This document shows positions 30,468 to 39,180 of a DNA stretch of 64,000 bases, in pieces. The stretch covers positions 1 through 64,000 of the forward strand of contig CALUET010000008.1 of the NCBI GenBank assembly GCA_944319745.1, given 5' to 3'. The notes beneath the pieces were generated by a model that ran no database searches, was not told the origin of the DNA, and saw only the letters and a list, made by a program, of their open reading frames with translations. How positions within the stretch are numbered: the first letter of the stretch is position 1; each line of letters begins with the position of its first letter. This stretch comes from an uncultured Phocaeicola sp. (GTDB lineage Bacteria; Bacteroidota; Bacteroidia; Bacteroidales; Bacteroidaceae). A program made the translations under genes and the position numbers.

Positions 30468-31841
30468 TTATTCCGTTACGGTTTCTCCTTTCAGTGTGGC
30501 GGAACTTGCTTCGGTGATGCGTACTTTTACGAAATCGCCGGGACGATATGTCCCTCGGTCGAAGATGACCACTTTGTTTTGTTCCGTTCTTCCGAAAAGT
30601 TGTGCTGTCGAACGTTTTGAAACTCCTTCAACCAATACCTCAAAGGTCTTGCCGATATCTTTTTTATTGCTCTCTGCCGACAGGTGATTCTGCAGTTCGA
30701 TGAGCTCATTCAAGCGGCGGATTTTTATTTCTTCCGGCACGTCGTCGGGCAAATGCTTCGATGCATACGTTCCCGGGCGCTCGGAATATTTAAACATAAA
30801 GGCAGAGTCGTAAGCACATTCCCTCATGAGTGAGAGCGACTCCCGGTGATCTTCTTCCGTTTCCGAGTGAAATCCTGAGAAAATGTCGGTGCTGAGTCCG
30901 CAATCGGGGATGATGTTTCGAATCATTCTTACGCGCTCCAGGTACCATTCGCGGGTATATTTCCGGTTCATCAACTTCAGGATCCGCGAACTTCCGCTCT
31001 GTACGGGAAGGTGAATGTGCTTGCAAATATTTGGAACCTCGGCAATGGCGCGCAATGTTTCATCGCTCATGTCTTTGGGATGCGACGTTGTAAATCGAAT
31101 ACGCATGCCCGGAACCGTTTGGGCAACGGTACGTAACAGCATGGGGAAGGTGATGATTTCTCCATTTGTCTCGAATTTGTACGAGTTTACATTCTGTCCT
31201 AAGAGTGTAACTTCCTTGTATCCTTTTTTTTCAAGGTCGCGCACTTCGTTCAAGATGCTTTCAAGGTCGCGACTTCGTTCCCGTCCTCGGGTATAAGGAA
31301 CGATACAATAATGGCAAAAATTGTTACAACCCCGCATAATCGATACGAACCCCGATATATGATTTCCGCAGATTCGCGACGGGATAATGTCGCGATACGT
31401 CTCGGTCGTCGAGAGCTCTACATTAATGGCCTTCTCTCCAGCCTCGGCGGCTGCTATTAAATGAGGTAAAGCAAGGTAAGCATCCGGTCCGGCCACGAGG
31501 TCGACGTGATGATTTTCTATCAAATCATTCTGTACCCGTTCGGCCATGCATCCCAAAACCCCGATGATCATTTTTTTGTGTTTCTTGCGCAACGAATGAA
31601 AAAAATCCAGGCGGTTCAGGATTTTTTGTTCGGCGTTGTCGCGGATCGAACAGGTATTCAGAAACACTGCATCGGCTTCTTCAAGGTCATTGCACGGGCT
31701 GTATCCGGCCATTTGCATAATCGATGCAATCACTTCACTGTCGGCTACGTTCATTTGGCAGCCGTACGTTTCGATAAACAATTTCTTGTTTTCGTTTTCG
31801 GTTGCAGATTTAAAGTCTGCTCCCGCGTTGTTTTTAGTCAT
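30468..31841 (-). CDS. miaB: tRNA-2-methylthio-N6-isopentenyladenosine synthase MiaB
   Basis: Adds a methylthio group to i6A37 in tRNAs reading U-starting codons. The 457-residue protein has the three-part layout: UPF0004 domain with ETYGCQMNVADSE and conserved cysteines (about 22-140), radical SAM core with CNNFCHYCIVPYTRGRERSR (CX3CX2C near residue 170), and a C-terminal TRAM domain (about 395-457). A TATCTTTG box lies at 31925-31918. It is convergent with the PspC gene. Confidence 0.96.
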   Translation of the reverse strand: MTKNNAGADFKSATENENKKLFIETYGCQMNVADSEVIASIMQMAGYSPCNDLEEADAVFLNTCSIRDNAEQKILNRLDFFHSLRKKHKKMIIGVLGCMAERVQNDLIENHHVDLVAGPDAYLALPHLIAAAEAGEKAINVELSTTETYRDIIPSRICGNHISGFVSIMRGCNNFCHYCIVPYTRGRERSRDLESILNEVRDLEKKGYKEVTLLGQNVNSYKFETNGEIITFPMLLRTVAQTVPGMRIRFTTSHPKDMSDETLRAIAEVPNICKHIHLPVQSGSSRILKLMNRKYTREWYLERVRMIRNIIPDCGLSTDIFSGFHSETEEDHRESLSLMRECAYDSAFMFKYSERPGTYASKHLPDDVPEEIKIRRLNELIELQNHLSAESNKKDIGKTFEVLVEGVSKRSTAQLFGRTEQNKVVIFDRGTYRPGDFVKVRITEASSATLKGETVTE

Positions 31842-31917
31842 AAATTATTCAGTAGATTGTTTATAATAAAGTATTTATCCGTGATAAAGGAACGGATAAA
31901 GATTTTGCAAAGATAGT

Positions 31918-31925
31918 AAATCGGG
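31918..31925 (-). promoter_or_regulatory. -7 element of the miaB promoter
   Basis: Minus-strand TATCTTTG, an exact -7 match about 77 bases before the miaB ATG. The -33 position has no TTG. Confidence 0.4.
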
Positions 31926-32029
31926 ATAAATACCCCAGCTCTTTCCGTAAAATATCTGCAGGCGGTCTTAGGAGTGGTTCGTATTGTTTTAGTGAAAGAT
32001 CGGAATTTTTATATTTCAGAAATAGTTAT

Positions 32030-32037
32030 TATCTTTG
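32030..32037 (+). promoter_or_regulatory. -7 element before the 32.1-kb membrane protein gene
   Basis: TATCTTTG 29 bases before the ATG at 32067, exact -7 consensus. A T-rich tract rather than TTG lies at -33. Confidence 0.4.
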
Positions 32038-32066
32038 GAAAAACTACCTTTAATCGATAAATTATT

Positions 32067-32399
32067 ATGAATATAGATTCTGTTTTAACGGTTGTAATTG
32101 TGATGCTCATGATAGGCTTTTCTGTAGTGAAAAGCTATAAAAAAGAAAAACGTGCGGGCGGAGCAAGACAAAAACAGATGCCTGTGCTCACGGAGATGTC
32201 GGAAGATTTGGAAAAGTATTCCGAATTTATTTCGGGACAACGGGACGTTATACCGCAAAAAACGAGAAAAGTTCAGCAAAAGACTTCGCCCGTTTTGCCG
32301 GCCAAACCGGATAAAAAAGAAGAAATTTCACTGAAAACACCGGAGGATGCGCGGAGAGCTTTTATATACTCCGAAATATTTAACCGAAAATACGACTGA
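32067..32399 (+). CDS. Small single-pass membrane protein, uncharacterised
   Basis: A 110-residue protein that I cannot assign to a family. Residues about 5-24 (SVLTVVIVMLMIGFSVVKS) form one membrane helix, followed by a strongly basic and Gln-rich cytoplasmic or periplasmic tail. The C-terminus KTPEDARRAFIYSEIFNRKYD looks like a conserved short helix. It has its own -7 box and is followed after 31 bases by the CoA-transferase gene, so the two may be cotranscribed; that gives no clear functional hint. Confidence 0.65.
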   Translation: MNIDSVLTVVIVMLMIGFSVVKSYKKEKRAGGARQKQMPVLTEMSEDLEKYSEFISGQRDVIPQKTRKVQQKTSPVLPAKPDKKEEISLKTPEDARRAFIYSEIFNRKYD

Positions 32400-32430
32400 A
32401 AATAAATAATAAGATAACATCTGATGCCAT

Positions 32431-33921
32431 ATGGGTTTTAATTTTATGACCGCAGCCGAGGCTGCAAGTTTGATAAAAGACGGAGAGATTATCGGACTGA
32501 GTGGTTTTACTCCCGCCGGAAGTCCGAAGGCTGTTACAGCAGAATTGGCGAAAATTGCCGAAGAAAAACATGCTCGGGGGGAACAATTTCAAGTAGGAAT
32601 TATTACGGGAGCCTCGACGGGTGATTCGTGCGACGGCGCGCTTTCCCGTGCAAAGGCGATTCGTTTTCGTGCACCTTACACGACGAATACAGATTTTCGT
32701 AAGGCCGTTAATAACGGAGAAATCAATTATACCGACATACACTTGTCGCAAGTTGCCCAACGCCTGCGCTCCGGTTTCCTGGGACATGTCGGGACAGCCA
32801 TCATAGAAGCATGTGATATTACGGAAGATGGGCGCATCTTCCTTACTGCGGGTGTAGGCATTACACCGACCATTGCGCGTTTGGCCGACCGGATTATCGT
32901 GGAGTTGAACGCAGCGCACAGCAAAAATATTATCGGGATGCACGACTTGTATGAGATGGAACGCCCGCCTTATCGCAATCCGATTCCCATCGTTCGTCCG
33001 AGCGACCGCATCGGTTTGCCTTACATCCAGGTAGATCCTTCCAAGATTGTCGGCATCATCGAAGTGAACATGCTCGATGAGGCCAGAGGGTTTCATGCTT
33101 CCGATCCGACCACAGACCGCATCGGCCAGAATGTAGCTGAGTTTCTTGCTTCCGATATGCGCCGGGGAATCATCCCTTCCACTTTCTTGCCCCTTCAGTC
33201 GGGCGTAGGGAATATAGCCAACGCAGTGCTTAGTGCTTTGGGAAAGAATCCGAACATTCCGGCATTTGAAATGTATACGGAAGTCATCCAAAACTCGGTC
33301 ATTCAATTGATCAAGGAGGGAAGAATTAAATTTGGAAGCACTTGTTCTCTTAGTGTAACGAATGATTGTTTGCAGGAGATCTACGATGATATAGATTTCT
33401 TCCGCGACAAACTGGTGCTTCGCCCGTCGGAAATCTCAAACTGTCCCGAGGTCGTTCGCCGAATCGGCGTGATAACCATGAATACGGCTATCGAGGCAGA
33501 CATCTATGGAAACGTTAATTCTACACATATTTGCGGCACGAAGATGATGAATGGTATCGGCGGTTCGGGAGATTTTACGCGAAGCGCTTATATTTCGATC
33601 TTTTCTTGTCCGTCGACGGCGAAGGGAGGCTGTGTAAGTTCTATCGTTCCGATGGTTTCTCACTTGGATCATAGCGAGCATTCCGTCAATGTGATTATCA
33701 CGGAACAAGGCGTTGCCGACTTGCGCGGAAAGAGTCCGATGGAGCGGGCCAAGACGATAATCGAGAACTGTGCCCACCCCGATTACAAACAATTATTGTG
33801 GGATTATCTGAAAATATCTACGAAAGGGCAGACCTGTCATTGCCTGTCGGCTGCTCTTGGAATGCATCAGACCTTTATAAACAAAGGCGACATGCGTTTG
33901 ACCGATTGGTCGGAATTTTAA
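32431..33921 (+). CDS. Acetyl-CoA hydrolase/transferase family (succinate CoA-transferase type)
   Basis: A 496-residue class I CoA-transferase. Members of this group move CoA between acetyl- or propionyl-CoA and succinate, a step in acetate or propionate formation by anaerobes. The opening FTPAGSPKAVTAELAKIAEEKH, MYTEVIQNSVIQLI (Glu near 290 is the probable CoA-ester nucleophile by comparison with AarC-type enzymes) and the GNVNSTHICGTKMMNGIGGSGDF segment fit the succinate-CoA:acetate transferase subfamily. Exact substrate preference cannot be read from sequence. A terminator-like hairpin follows. Confidence 0.88.
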   Translation: MGFNFMTAAEAASLIKDGEIIGLSGFTPAGSPKAVTAELAKIAEEKHARGEQFQVGIITGASTGDSCDGALSRAKAIRFRAPYTTNTDFRKAVNNGEINYTDIHLSQVAQRLRSGFLGHVGTAIIEACDITEDGRIFLTAGVGITPTIARLADRIIVELNAAHSKNIIGMHDLYEMERPPYRNPIPIVRPSDRIGLPYIQVDPSKIVGIIEVNMLDEARGFHASDPTTDRIGQNVAEFLASDMRRGIIPSTFLPLQSGVGNIANAVLSALGKNPNIPAFEMYTEVIQNSVIQLIKEGRIKFGSTCSLSVTNDCLQEIYDDIDFFRDKLVLRPSEISNCPEVVRRIGVITMNTAIEADIYGNVNSTHICGTKMMNGIGGSGDFTRSAYISIFSCPSTAKGGCVSSIVPMVSHLDHSEHSVNVIITEQGVADLRGKSPMERAKTIIENCAHPDYKQLLWDYLKISTKGQTCHCLSAALGMHQTFINKGDMRLTDWSEF

Positions 33922-33946
33922 AAACAACGGGACATTCCGGGTAAAA

Positions 33947-33997
33947 AGCGGAGCGGTAAAGCACAAAAAATGACGGCTTGTGTTTTGCCTCTCCGCT
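33947..33997. terminator. Bidirectional hairpin between the CoA-transferase and acyltransferase genes
   Basis: Long imperfect stem: AGCGGAG (33947-33953) pairs with CTCCGCT (33991-33997) and the stem continues inward through GGTAAAGCACAA and TTGTGTTTTGCC. It sits between two convergent genes. T runs are modest, so termination strength is uncertain. Confidence 0.5.
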
Positions 33998-34002
33998 GTG
34001 TT

Positions 34003-35017
34003 TTATCTCTTTCTTATTCTTTGTCTGATGGGAATGTACAGCCATTGTACGAAATGAGACACGGCCAATGAAGACACGATTAGTGCGGCATAGATAAGAA
34101 TAGGGAAATGAAAACCGTAAATAAAGTCATGAAACAGGTAATATGCGAAGAAGGTGTGTATTAACCACAGGTTTGTAGAGTGGCGTCCGAAGTAACATAG
34201 TGTCTTACGTATGGGCAGAGGCGGACGCATACATAGATAAAACAAGATGAAAGGCAGGGCAAAGACCGGATTTAATATGCCACTGGAACCTAAACTTATG
34301 CGAAGCATGAATAGGAAAAGAATGGCGCTTCCGAACACCATGTTGGCATGCTTGTTCGAATATTGTGAAAAACAATTCCGGAAACGCTGCAATATATCGA
34401 ATCGTGCAAATAAGACTCCGTTGGCAAACATGGAAAGCACGGTGATATATTGTACGGGCATTTGGATTACGGACGAATGTTTCTCTCCCGTATTGCATAG
34501 AGCAAACATGCCGAATAAGGCAATGCTTGTCGCAAAACTCCCTTTTGCTCCGGGTTTATGCAAGAGACGAAGGATGTAAGGAGAGGTGAGAACCAGTAGA
34601 ATATATGGGAAGAAAAACCACCATTCCCCGTTATAGCTGCATTTCCAGCCGATGAAGTTCAGTATAAAAGACGAAATATTTTCAGGATAACGATCCGGCT
34701 TTATGAAACAAGCCAGGGGAATAAAAATTAAAAAGACGAGCCAGTAATTGGCATAAAGGCTGGCTGTCCGTTGGAAAAGCTGCATTTTACCTCCCCCATT
34801 TTTGATATATTTTAACAAAACCGTAGCCGCTTAGGAATAAATAAATGGGAACACAAAGAGCGCCGACGCGGAAAAAGACATAAGCAAGCGGTTTTCCGTT
34901 TATCCAATTGACGAATGTTTTACACTGTTCAACCTCTTCCAGGTGACAGAATAAATGGAGGTATAACATCATCAGTATGGCAATTCCTTTCAGTTGAAGC
35001 GTTTCTTCTTTTTCCAT
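34003..35017 (-). pseudogene. Acyltransferase 3 family membrane protein, interrupted by a +1 frame change
   Basis: Two adjoining frames make one protein of about 337 residues. The N-terminal 75 residues ([17 protein letters not shown], then CVPIYLFLSGYGF) run into a stop just after a run of five G at 34797-34793. The C-terminal part (LYANYWLVFLIF onward, about nine hydrophobic segments) continues in the next frame. Removing one base in the G5 or neighbouring A5 run restores a single frame. Members transfer acetyl or other acyl groups to surface sugars. It could be a true broken gene, a switchable one, or a sequencing error. Oddly, GGAGG and an in-frame ATG stand right at the junction, so the second part could start independently. 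Confidence 0.75.
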
Positions 35018-35303
35018 GTTCGTGATACAAATTGGTTCATTCCGGTGCGAAATTATAAAATTAAAACGAGGCATAACCGGTGTCGTGCGTTTTTTATGCT
35101 GCAAACACGCAGGTCTTTTGAGAAACACGCAGGGAAAATGTCGGAACTCTTTCCCGATATTTTCATGCGTTGTTTTAGGGCTTTTTCAAGGAGTGAGGCG
35201 ACGATTTATAAATGAATCTTTCTCTAAATTCCTGAACTCTTGCTATCTTTGCACGTTGTTACGAGAAATAAATAAAAATCAACTAAATAAATATCCTCAG
35301 GTT

Positions 35304-38138
35304 ATGGAATATAATTTCAGAGAGATTGAGCAAAAATGGCAAAAACGATGGGTGGAAAATAAAACTTATCGAGTTACGGAAGACAAATCGAAGCAGAAGT
35401 TCTATGTGTTGAACATGTTCCCTTATCCGTCTGGCGCAGGGCTTCACGTAGGACACCCGTTGGGATATATTGCAAGCGATATATATGCCCGTTACAAACG
35501 TCAGCAGGGTTTTAATGTATTAAACCCGATGGGCTACGATGCTTACGGCTTGCCTGCCGAACAATATGCCATTCAAACGGGACAGCATCCGGCGGTTACG
35601 ACGGTGAACAACATCAACCGTTATCGCGAACAATTGGACAAAATAGGATTTTCTTTCGACTGGAGTCGCGAAGTGCGCACGTGCGAGCCGGGATATTATC
35701 ACTGGACCCAATGGGCTTTTCAGCAGATGTTTAACAGTTATTACTGTAATCGTCGGAAAAAGGCATGCCCCGTCAGCGAATTGGTTGCGGCGTTTGAAAA
35801 GCAAGGGACGAAGGATTTGGATGTGGCTTGCAGCGAAGAATTGAGCTTTACTGCCGACGAATGGAACGGAAAAACGGAAAAAGAGCAGCAGGAAATCCTC
35901 ATGAATTACCGCATAGCCTACCTTGGAGAAACAATGGTAAACTGGTGTCCGAAGCTGGGGACCGTGTTGGCTAACGATGAAGTTATCGACGGTGTGTCGG
36001 CTCGCGGCGGTTATCCTGTGGTACAGAAGAAGATGCGTCAGTGGTGTTTGCGCGTCTCTGCTTATGCACAACGGCTTCTTGACGGGTTGGAAACGGTAAA
36101 TTGGACCGAATCTCTGAAGGAAACCCAGCGGAACTGGATCGGCCGTTCGGAAGGAGCGGAGGTACGTTTTAAGGTAAAAGACAGCGACCTTGAGTTTACA
36201 ATCTTCACCACACGTGCCGATACAATGTTTGGAGTTACCTTTATGGTGCTGGCGCCTGAGAGTGAACTTGTGCCGCAACTGACCACGGAAGGGCAGAAAG
36301 CCGAGGTAGACGCTTACTTGGAAAGAACAAAGAAACGCACCGAACGCGAAAGAATATCGGATCGTCGTGTGACGGGCGTCTTCAGCGGATCGTATGCCAT
36401 TAACCCTTTTACCGGTGAAGCAGTGCCTATTTGGATCAGTGATTACGTGTTGGCCGGATACGGAACCGGCGCTATTATGGCTGTTCCGGCGCATGATAGT
36501 CGGGATTACGCTTTCGCAAAACATTTTAATCTTCCCATTGTTCCTTTGGTAGAAGGCTGTGATGTGAGCGAAGAGAGCTTCGATGCCAAGGAAGGAATTG
36601 TATGCAATTCTCCGAAAGAGGGCGTAACTCCTTATTGCGACCTGACCTTAAACGGTCTGACGATTAAGGAAGCTATTGCCGCAACAAAAGAATATGTGAA
36701 GAAACACAACCTGGGCCGTGTGAAAGTAAACTTCCGTCTTCGTGATGCAATATTCTCGCGTCAGCGTTATTGGGGCGAGCCGTTCCCGGTGTATTATAAA
36801 GACGGAATACCTTATATGATAGATGAAACCAAGTTGCCGCTCGAGTTGCCCGAGGTCGACAAATTCCTTCCTACGGAGAACGGAGAGCCGCCTTTGGGAC
36901 ATGCCACCCGCTGGGCCTGGGATGTAGAAAAGGGCGAAGTGGTGGAAAACTCGAGAATAGATAACGTAAACGTCTTCCCGCTTGAGTTGAATACCATGCC
37001 CGGATTTGCCGGTTCAAGCGCATATTATCTGCGTTACATGGATCCGCATAACGATAAAGCCCTCGTTTCGAAAGAAGCCGTGCGCTATTGGCAGAACGTA
37101 GATCTCTACGTCGGCGGAACGGAACATGCCACGGGACATCTTATTTACTCTCGTTTCTGGAATAAATTCCTCTTCGATTTGGGCGTAAGCGTTACCGAAG
37201 AACCGTTTAAAAAACTGGTAAATCAGGGGATGATCCAGGGGAGAAGCAATTTTGTTTACCGTATTAAAGACACGAACAAGTTTGTTTCTTTCGGACTGAA
37301 GGACGCATATGATGTTACTCCGCTTCACGTAGATGTGAACATTGTATCGAATGATGTTCTGGATGTTGAGGCGTTCAAGGCGTGGAGACCTGAGTATGCG
37401 AATGCCGAATTTATACTGGAAGACGGCAAATACATCTGCGGATGGGCGGTAGAAAAAATGAGCAAATCCATGTATAACGTGGTAAATCCCGATATGATCG
37501 TCGAGAAATACGGGGCAGACACCCTGCGCATGTATGAAATGTTTTTGGGACCTGTTGAGCAATCGAAGCCGTGGGATACCAACGGAATAGACGGTGTTCA
37601 TCGTTTTCTTAAGAAACTTTGGACCTTGTTTTACAGTCGTACCGGAGAGTTCCTGCCGAAAGACGGAGAACCCACCCGCGATGAATTGAAGTCCATACAT
37701 AAGCTGATTAAGAAAGTGTCGGGGGACATTGAGGTATTTTCTTACAATACTTCCGTCAGTGCATTTATGATTTGTGTAAACGAGCTTACCGCCTTGAAGT
37801 GCAGCAATAAGGCCGTTCTGAGCGATTTGGTGGCGGTTATTGCTCCGTTTGCCCCGCACCTGGCCGAAGAATTGTGGGAAGCTTTGGGACATGCTTCTTC
37901 AGTTTGCGATGCACAGTGGCCGGCGTTCAACGAAGAATATCTGAAAGAAGATGTCGTAAGATATACGATTTCTTTCAACGGAAAGGCACGCTTTACCCTG
38001 GACTTTGCGGCCGATGCCGATAACGAAACGATTCAAACTACGGTAATGAACCATGAGTTGTCGCAGAAATGGATTGACGGAAAGCTCCCGAAAAAGGTAA
38101 TTATTGTTCCGAAGAAGATTGTGAACATTGTATTATAA
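35304..38138 (+). CDS. leuS: Leucyl-tRNA synthetase
   Basis: Charges tRNA-Leu. The 944-residue class Ia enzyme has the HIGH motif [13 protein letters not shown] near residue 50, the CP1 editing domain with [15 protein letters not shown] near 300, and KMSKS as EKMSKSMYN near 718, followed by the anticodon-binding domain. It is about 85 residues longer than the E. coli enzyme; extra sequence is seen after the first catalytic half (near 155-190, [16 protein letters not shown] onward) and just before KMSKS. The ATG at 35304 gives [16 protein letters not shown]; the frame is open upstream but without family features. TATCTTTG lies 53 bases upstream. YitT follows after 9 bases. Confidence 0.97.
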   Translation: MEYNFREIEQKWQKRWVENKTYRVTEDKSKQKFYVLNMFPYPSGAGLHVGHPLGYIASDIYARYKRQQGFNVLNPMGYDAYGLPAEQYAIQTGQHPAVTTVNNINRYREQLDKIGFSFDWSREVRTCEPGYYHWTQWAFQQMFNSYYCNRRKKACPVSELVAAFEKQGTKDLDVACSEELSFTADEWNGKTEKEQQEILMNYRIAYLGETMVNWCPKLGTVLANDEVIDGVSARGGYPVVQKKMRQWCLRVSAYAQRLLDGLETVNWTESLKETQRNWIGRSEGAEVRFKVKDSDLEFTIFTTRADTMFGVTFMVLAPESELVPQLTTEGQKAEVDAYLERTKKRTERERISDRRVTGVFSGSYAINPFTGEAVPIWISDYVLAGYGTGAIMAVPAHDSRDYAFAKHFNLPIVPLVEGCDVSEESFDAKEGIVCNSPKEGVTPYCDLTLNGLTIKEAIAATKEYVKKHNLGRVKVNFRLRDAIFSRQRYWGEPFPVYYKDGIPYMIDETKLPLELPEVDKFLPTENGEPPLGHATRWAWDVEKGEVVENSRIDNVNVFPLELNTMPGFAGSSAYYLRYMDPHNDKALVSKEAVRYWQNVDLYVGGTEHATGHLIYSRFWNKFLFDLGVSVTEEPFKKLVNQGMIQGRSNFVYRIKDTNKFVSFGLKDAYDVTPLHVDVNIVSNDVLDVEAFKAWRPEYANAEFILEDGKYICGWAVEKMSKSMYNVVNPDMIVEKYGADTLRMYEMFLGPVEQSKPWDTNGIDGVHRFLKKLWTLFYSRTGEFLPKDGEPTRDELKSIHKLIKKVSGDIEVFSYNTSVSAFMICVNELTALKCSNKAVLSDLVAVIAPFAPHLAEELWEALGHASSVCDAQWPAFNEEYLKEDVVRYTISFNGKARFTLDFAADADNETIQTTVMNHELSQKWIDGKLPKKVIIVPKKIVNIVL

Positions 38139-38147
38139 CCGGTTCTT

Positions 38148-39044
38148 ATGGGAATTATTCCGGGAAAGAAGATAAAAAGAGAATCGAAAGATTATTTGGC
38201 CATCACATTCGGTTTGGTATGCTATGCCATTGGATGGGTGGCCTTCCTGCTGCCTTATCAGATAACGACCGGCGGGGTGAGCGGTATTGCCGCCATTATT
38301 TATTATGCAACGGGCGTGGAAATGCAGTATTCTTACTTCATTATCAATGCGGTTTTCCTCGGTTTTGCATTAAAAATATTGGGACCGAAGTTCAGCATGA
38401 AGACGGTGTATGCCATCTTTTTGCTGACCTTTCTGCTATGGTTCTTCCAGGTTCTGATGAAAGACGACGAAGGAAACCTGCCTCAATTGCTGGGAAGCGG
38501 ACAAGAGTTCATGGCCTGTGTCATAGGGGCCGGCTTGCTGGGCTTCGGCATAGGCATTGTTTTCAGCAATAACGGCAGTACGGGTGGGACAGACATCATC
38601 GCCTGGATTATCAATAAATACCGTGATGTGACGTTAGGACGCATGATGATGTATTGCGACATCGTCATCATTTCGTCGTGTTATCTTATCTTTCATGACT
38701 GGAAGCGCGTACTTTTCGGCTTCTGCGTGCTGTTTATCATGAGCATTGTTATCGATTATGTGGTGAATAGTGCGCGGCAGTCTGTACAGTTTTTCATCTT
38801 CTCCCGTAAATACAACGAGATAGCCGAAGGAATTTCCACGCAGATTGACCGCGGAGTAACCCTTCTTGACGGGAAAGGATGGTATAGCAAGCAGGATATT
38901 AAAGTAGTGGTCGTCCTGGCCAAAAAGCGCCAGTCTCTCGATATATTCCGTTTGGTGAAAGATATTGATCCGAACGCCTTTATTTCGCAAAGCAATGTTG
39001 TGGGCGTATATGGCGAAGGATTCGATAAACTGAAAGTGAAATAA
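38148..39044 (+). CDS. YitT family membrane protein (DUF2179 C-terminal domain)
   Basis: A 298-residue inner-membrane protein. About five to six hydrophobic segments span residues 15-205. They begin YLAITFGLVCYAIGWVAFLLPYQITTGGVSGIAAIIYY and include GIGIVFSNNGSTGGTDIIAWIIN. A soluble C-terminal DUF2179 domain (about 215-290) contains RGVTLLDGKGWYSKQDIKVVVVLAKKRQ. Function of the family is unknown; a transport or small-molecule-sensing role is sometimes proposed. It follows leuS closely and is probably cotranscribed. Confidence 0.9.
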   Translation: MGIIPGKKIKRESKDYLAITFGLVCYAIGWVAFLLPYQITTGGVSGIAAIIYYATGVEMQYSYFIINAVFLGFALKILGPKFSMKTVYAIFLLTFLLWFFQVLMKDDEGNLPQLLGSGQEFMACVIGAGLLGFGIGIVFSNNGSTGGTDIIAWIINKYRDVTLGRMMMYCDIVIISSCYLIFHDWKRVLFGFCVLFIMSIVIDYVVNSARQSVQFFIFSRKYNEIAEGISTQIDRGVTLLDGKGWYSKQDIKVVVVLAKKRQSLDIFRLVKDIDPNAFISQSNVVGVYGEGFDKLKVK

Positions 39045-39180
39045 CGGAGAACGCATTGCGTATATTTTCCCGGGAGAGCGGCAGACAAATGCAGATAGAG
39101 AAGGTTCTGTATGGTCTGCCGTCCTCTTCTTTTGTGTAAAATATTGCTATATTTGCGGGAAAATATCAAGACATCTTCAA

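Noticed and set aside
32380-33306. Long minus-strand frame (about 308 codons) inside the CoA-transferase gene
   Set aside because: It lies antisense to a clearly conserved coding region, has no recognisable domain, and its composition is what the third-position pattern of the real gene would give.
34787-34830. Programmed frameshift in the acyltransferase gene
   Set aside because: The needed shift is +1, with no rare-codon or stop-codon slip motif and no stimulatory structure seen; mutation, tract variation or sequencing error are simpler.
35520-36524. Long minus-strand frame (about 334 codons) inside leuS, with further ones at 37014-37892
   Set aside because: Antisense shadow of a highly conserved synthetase; no promoter, start context or family features.
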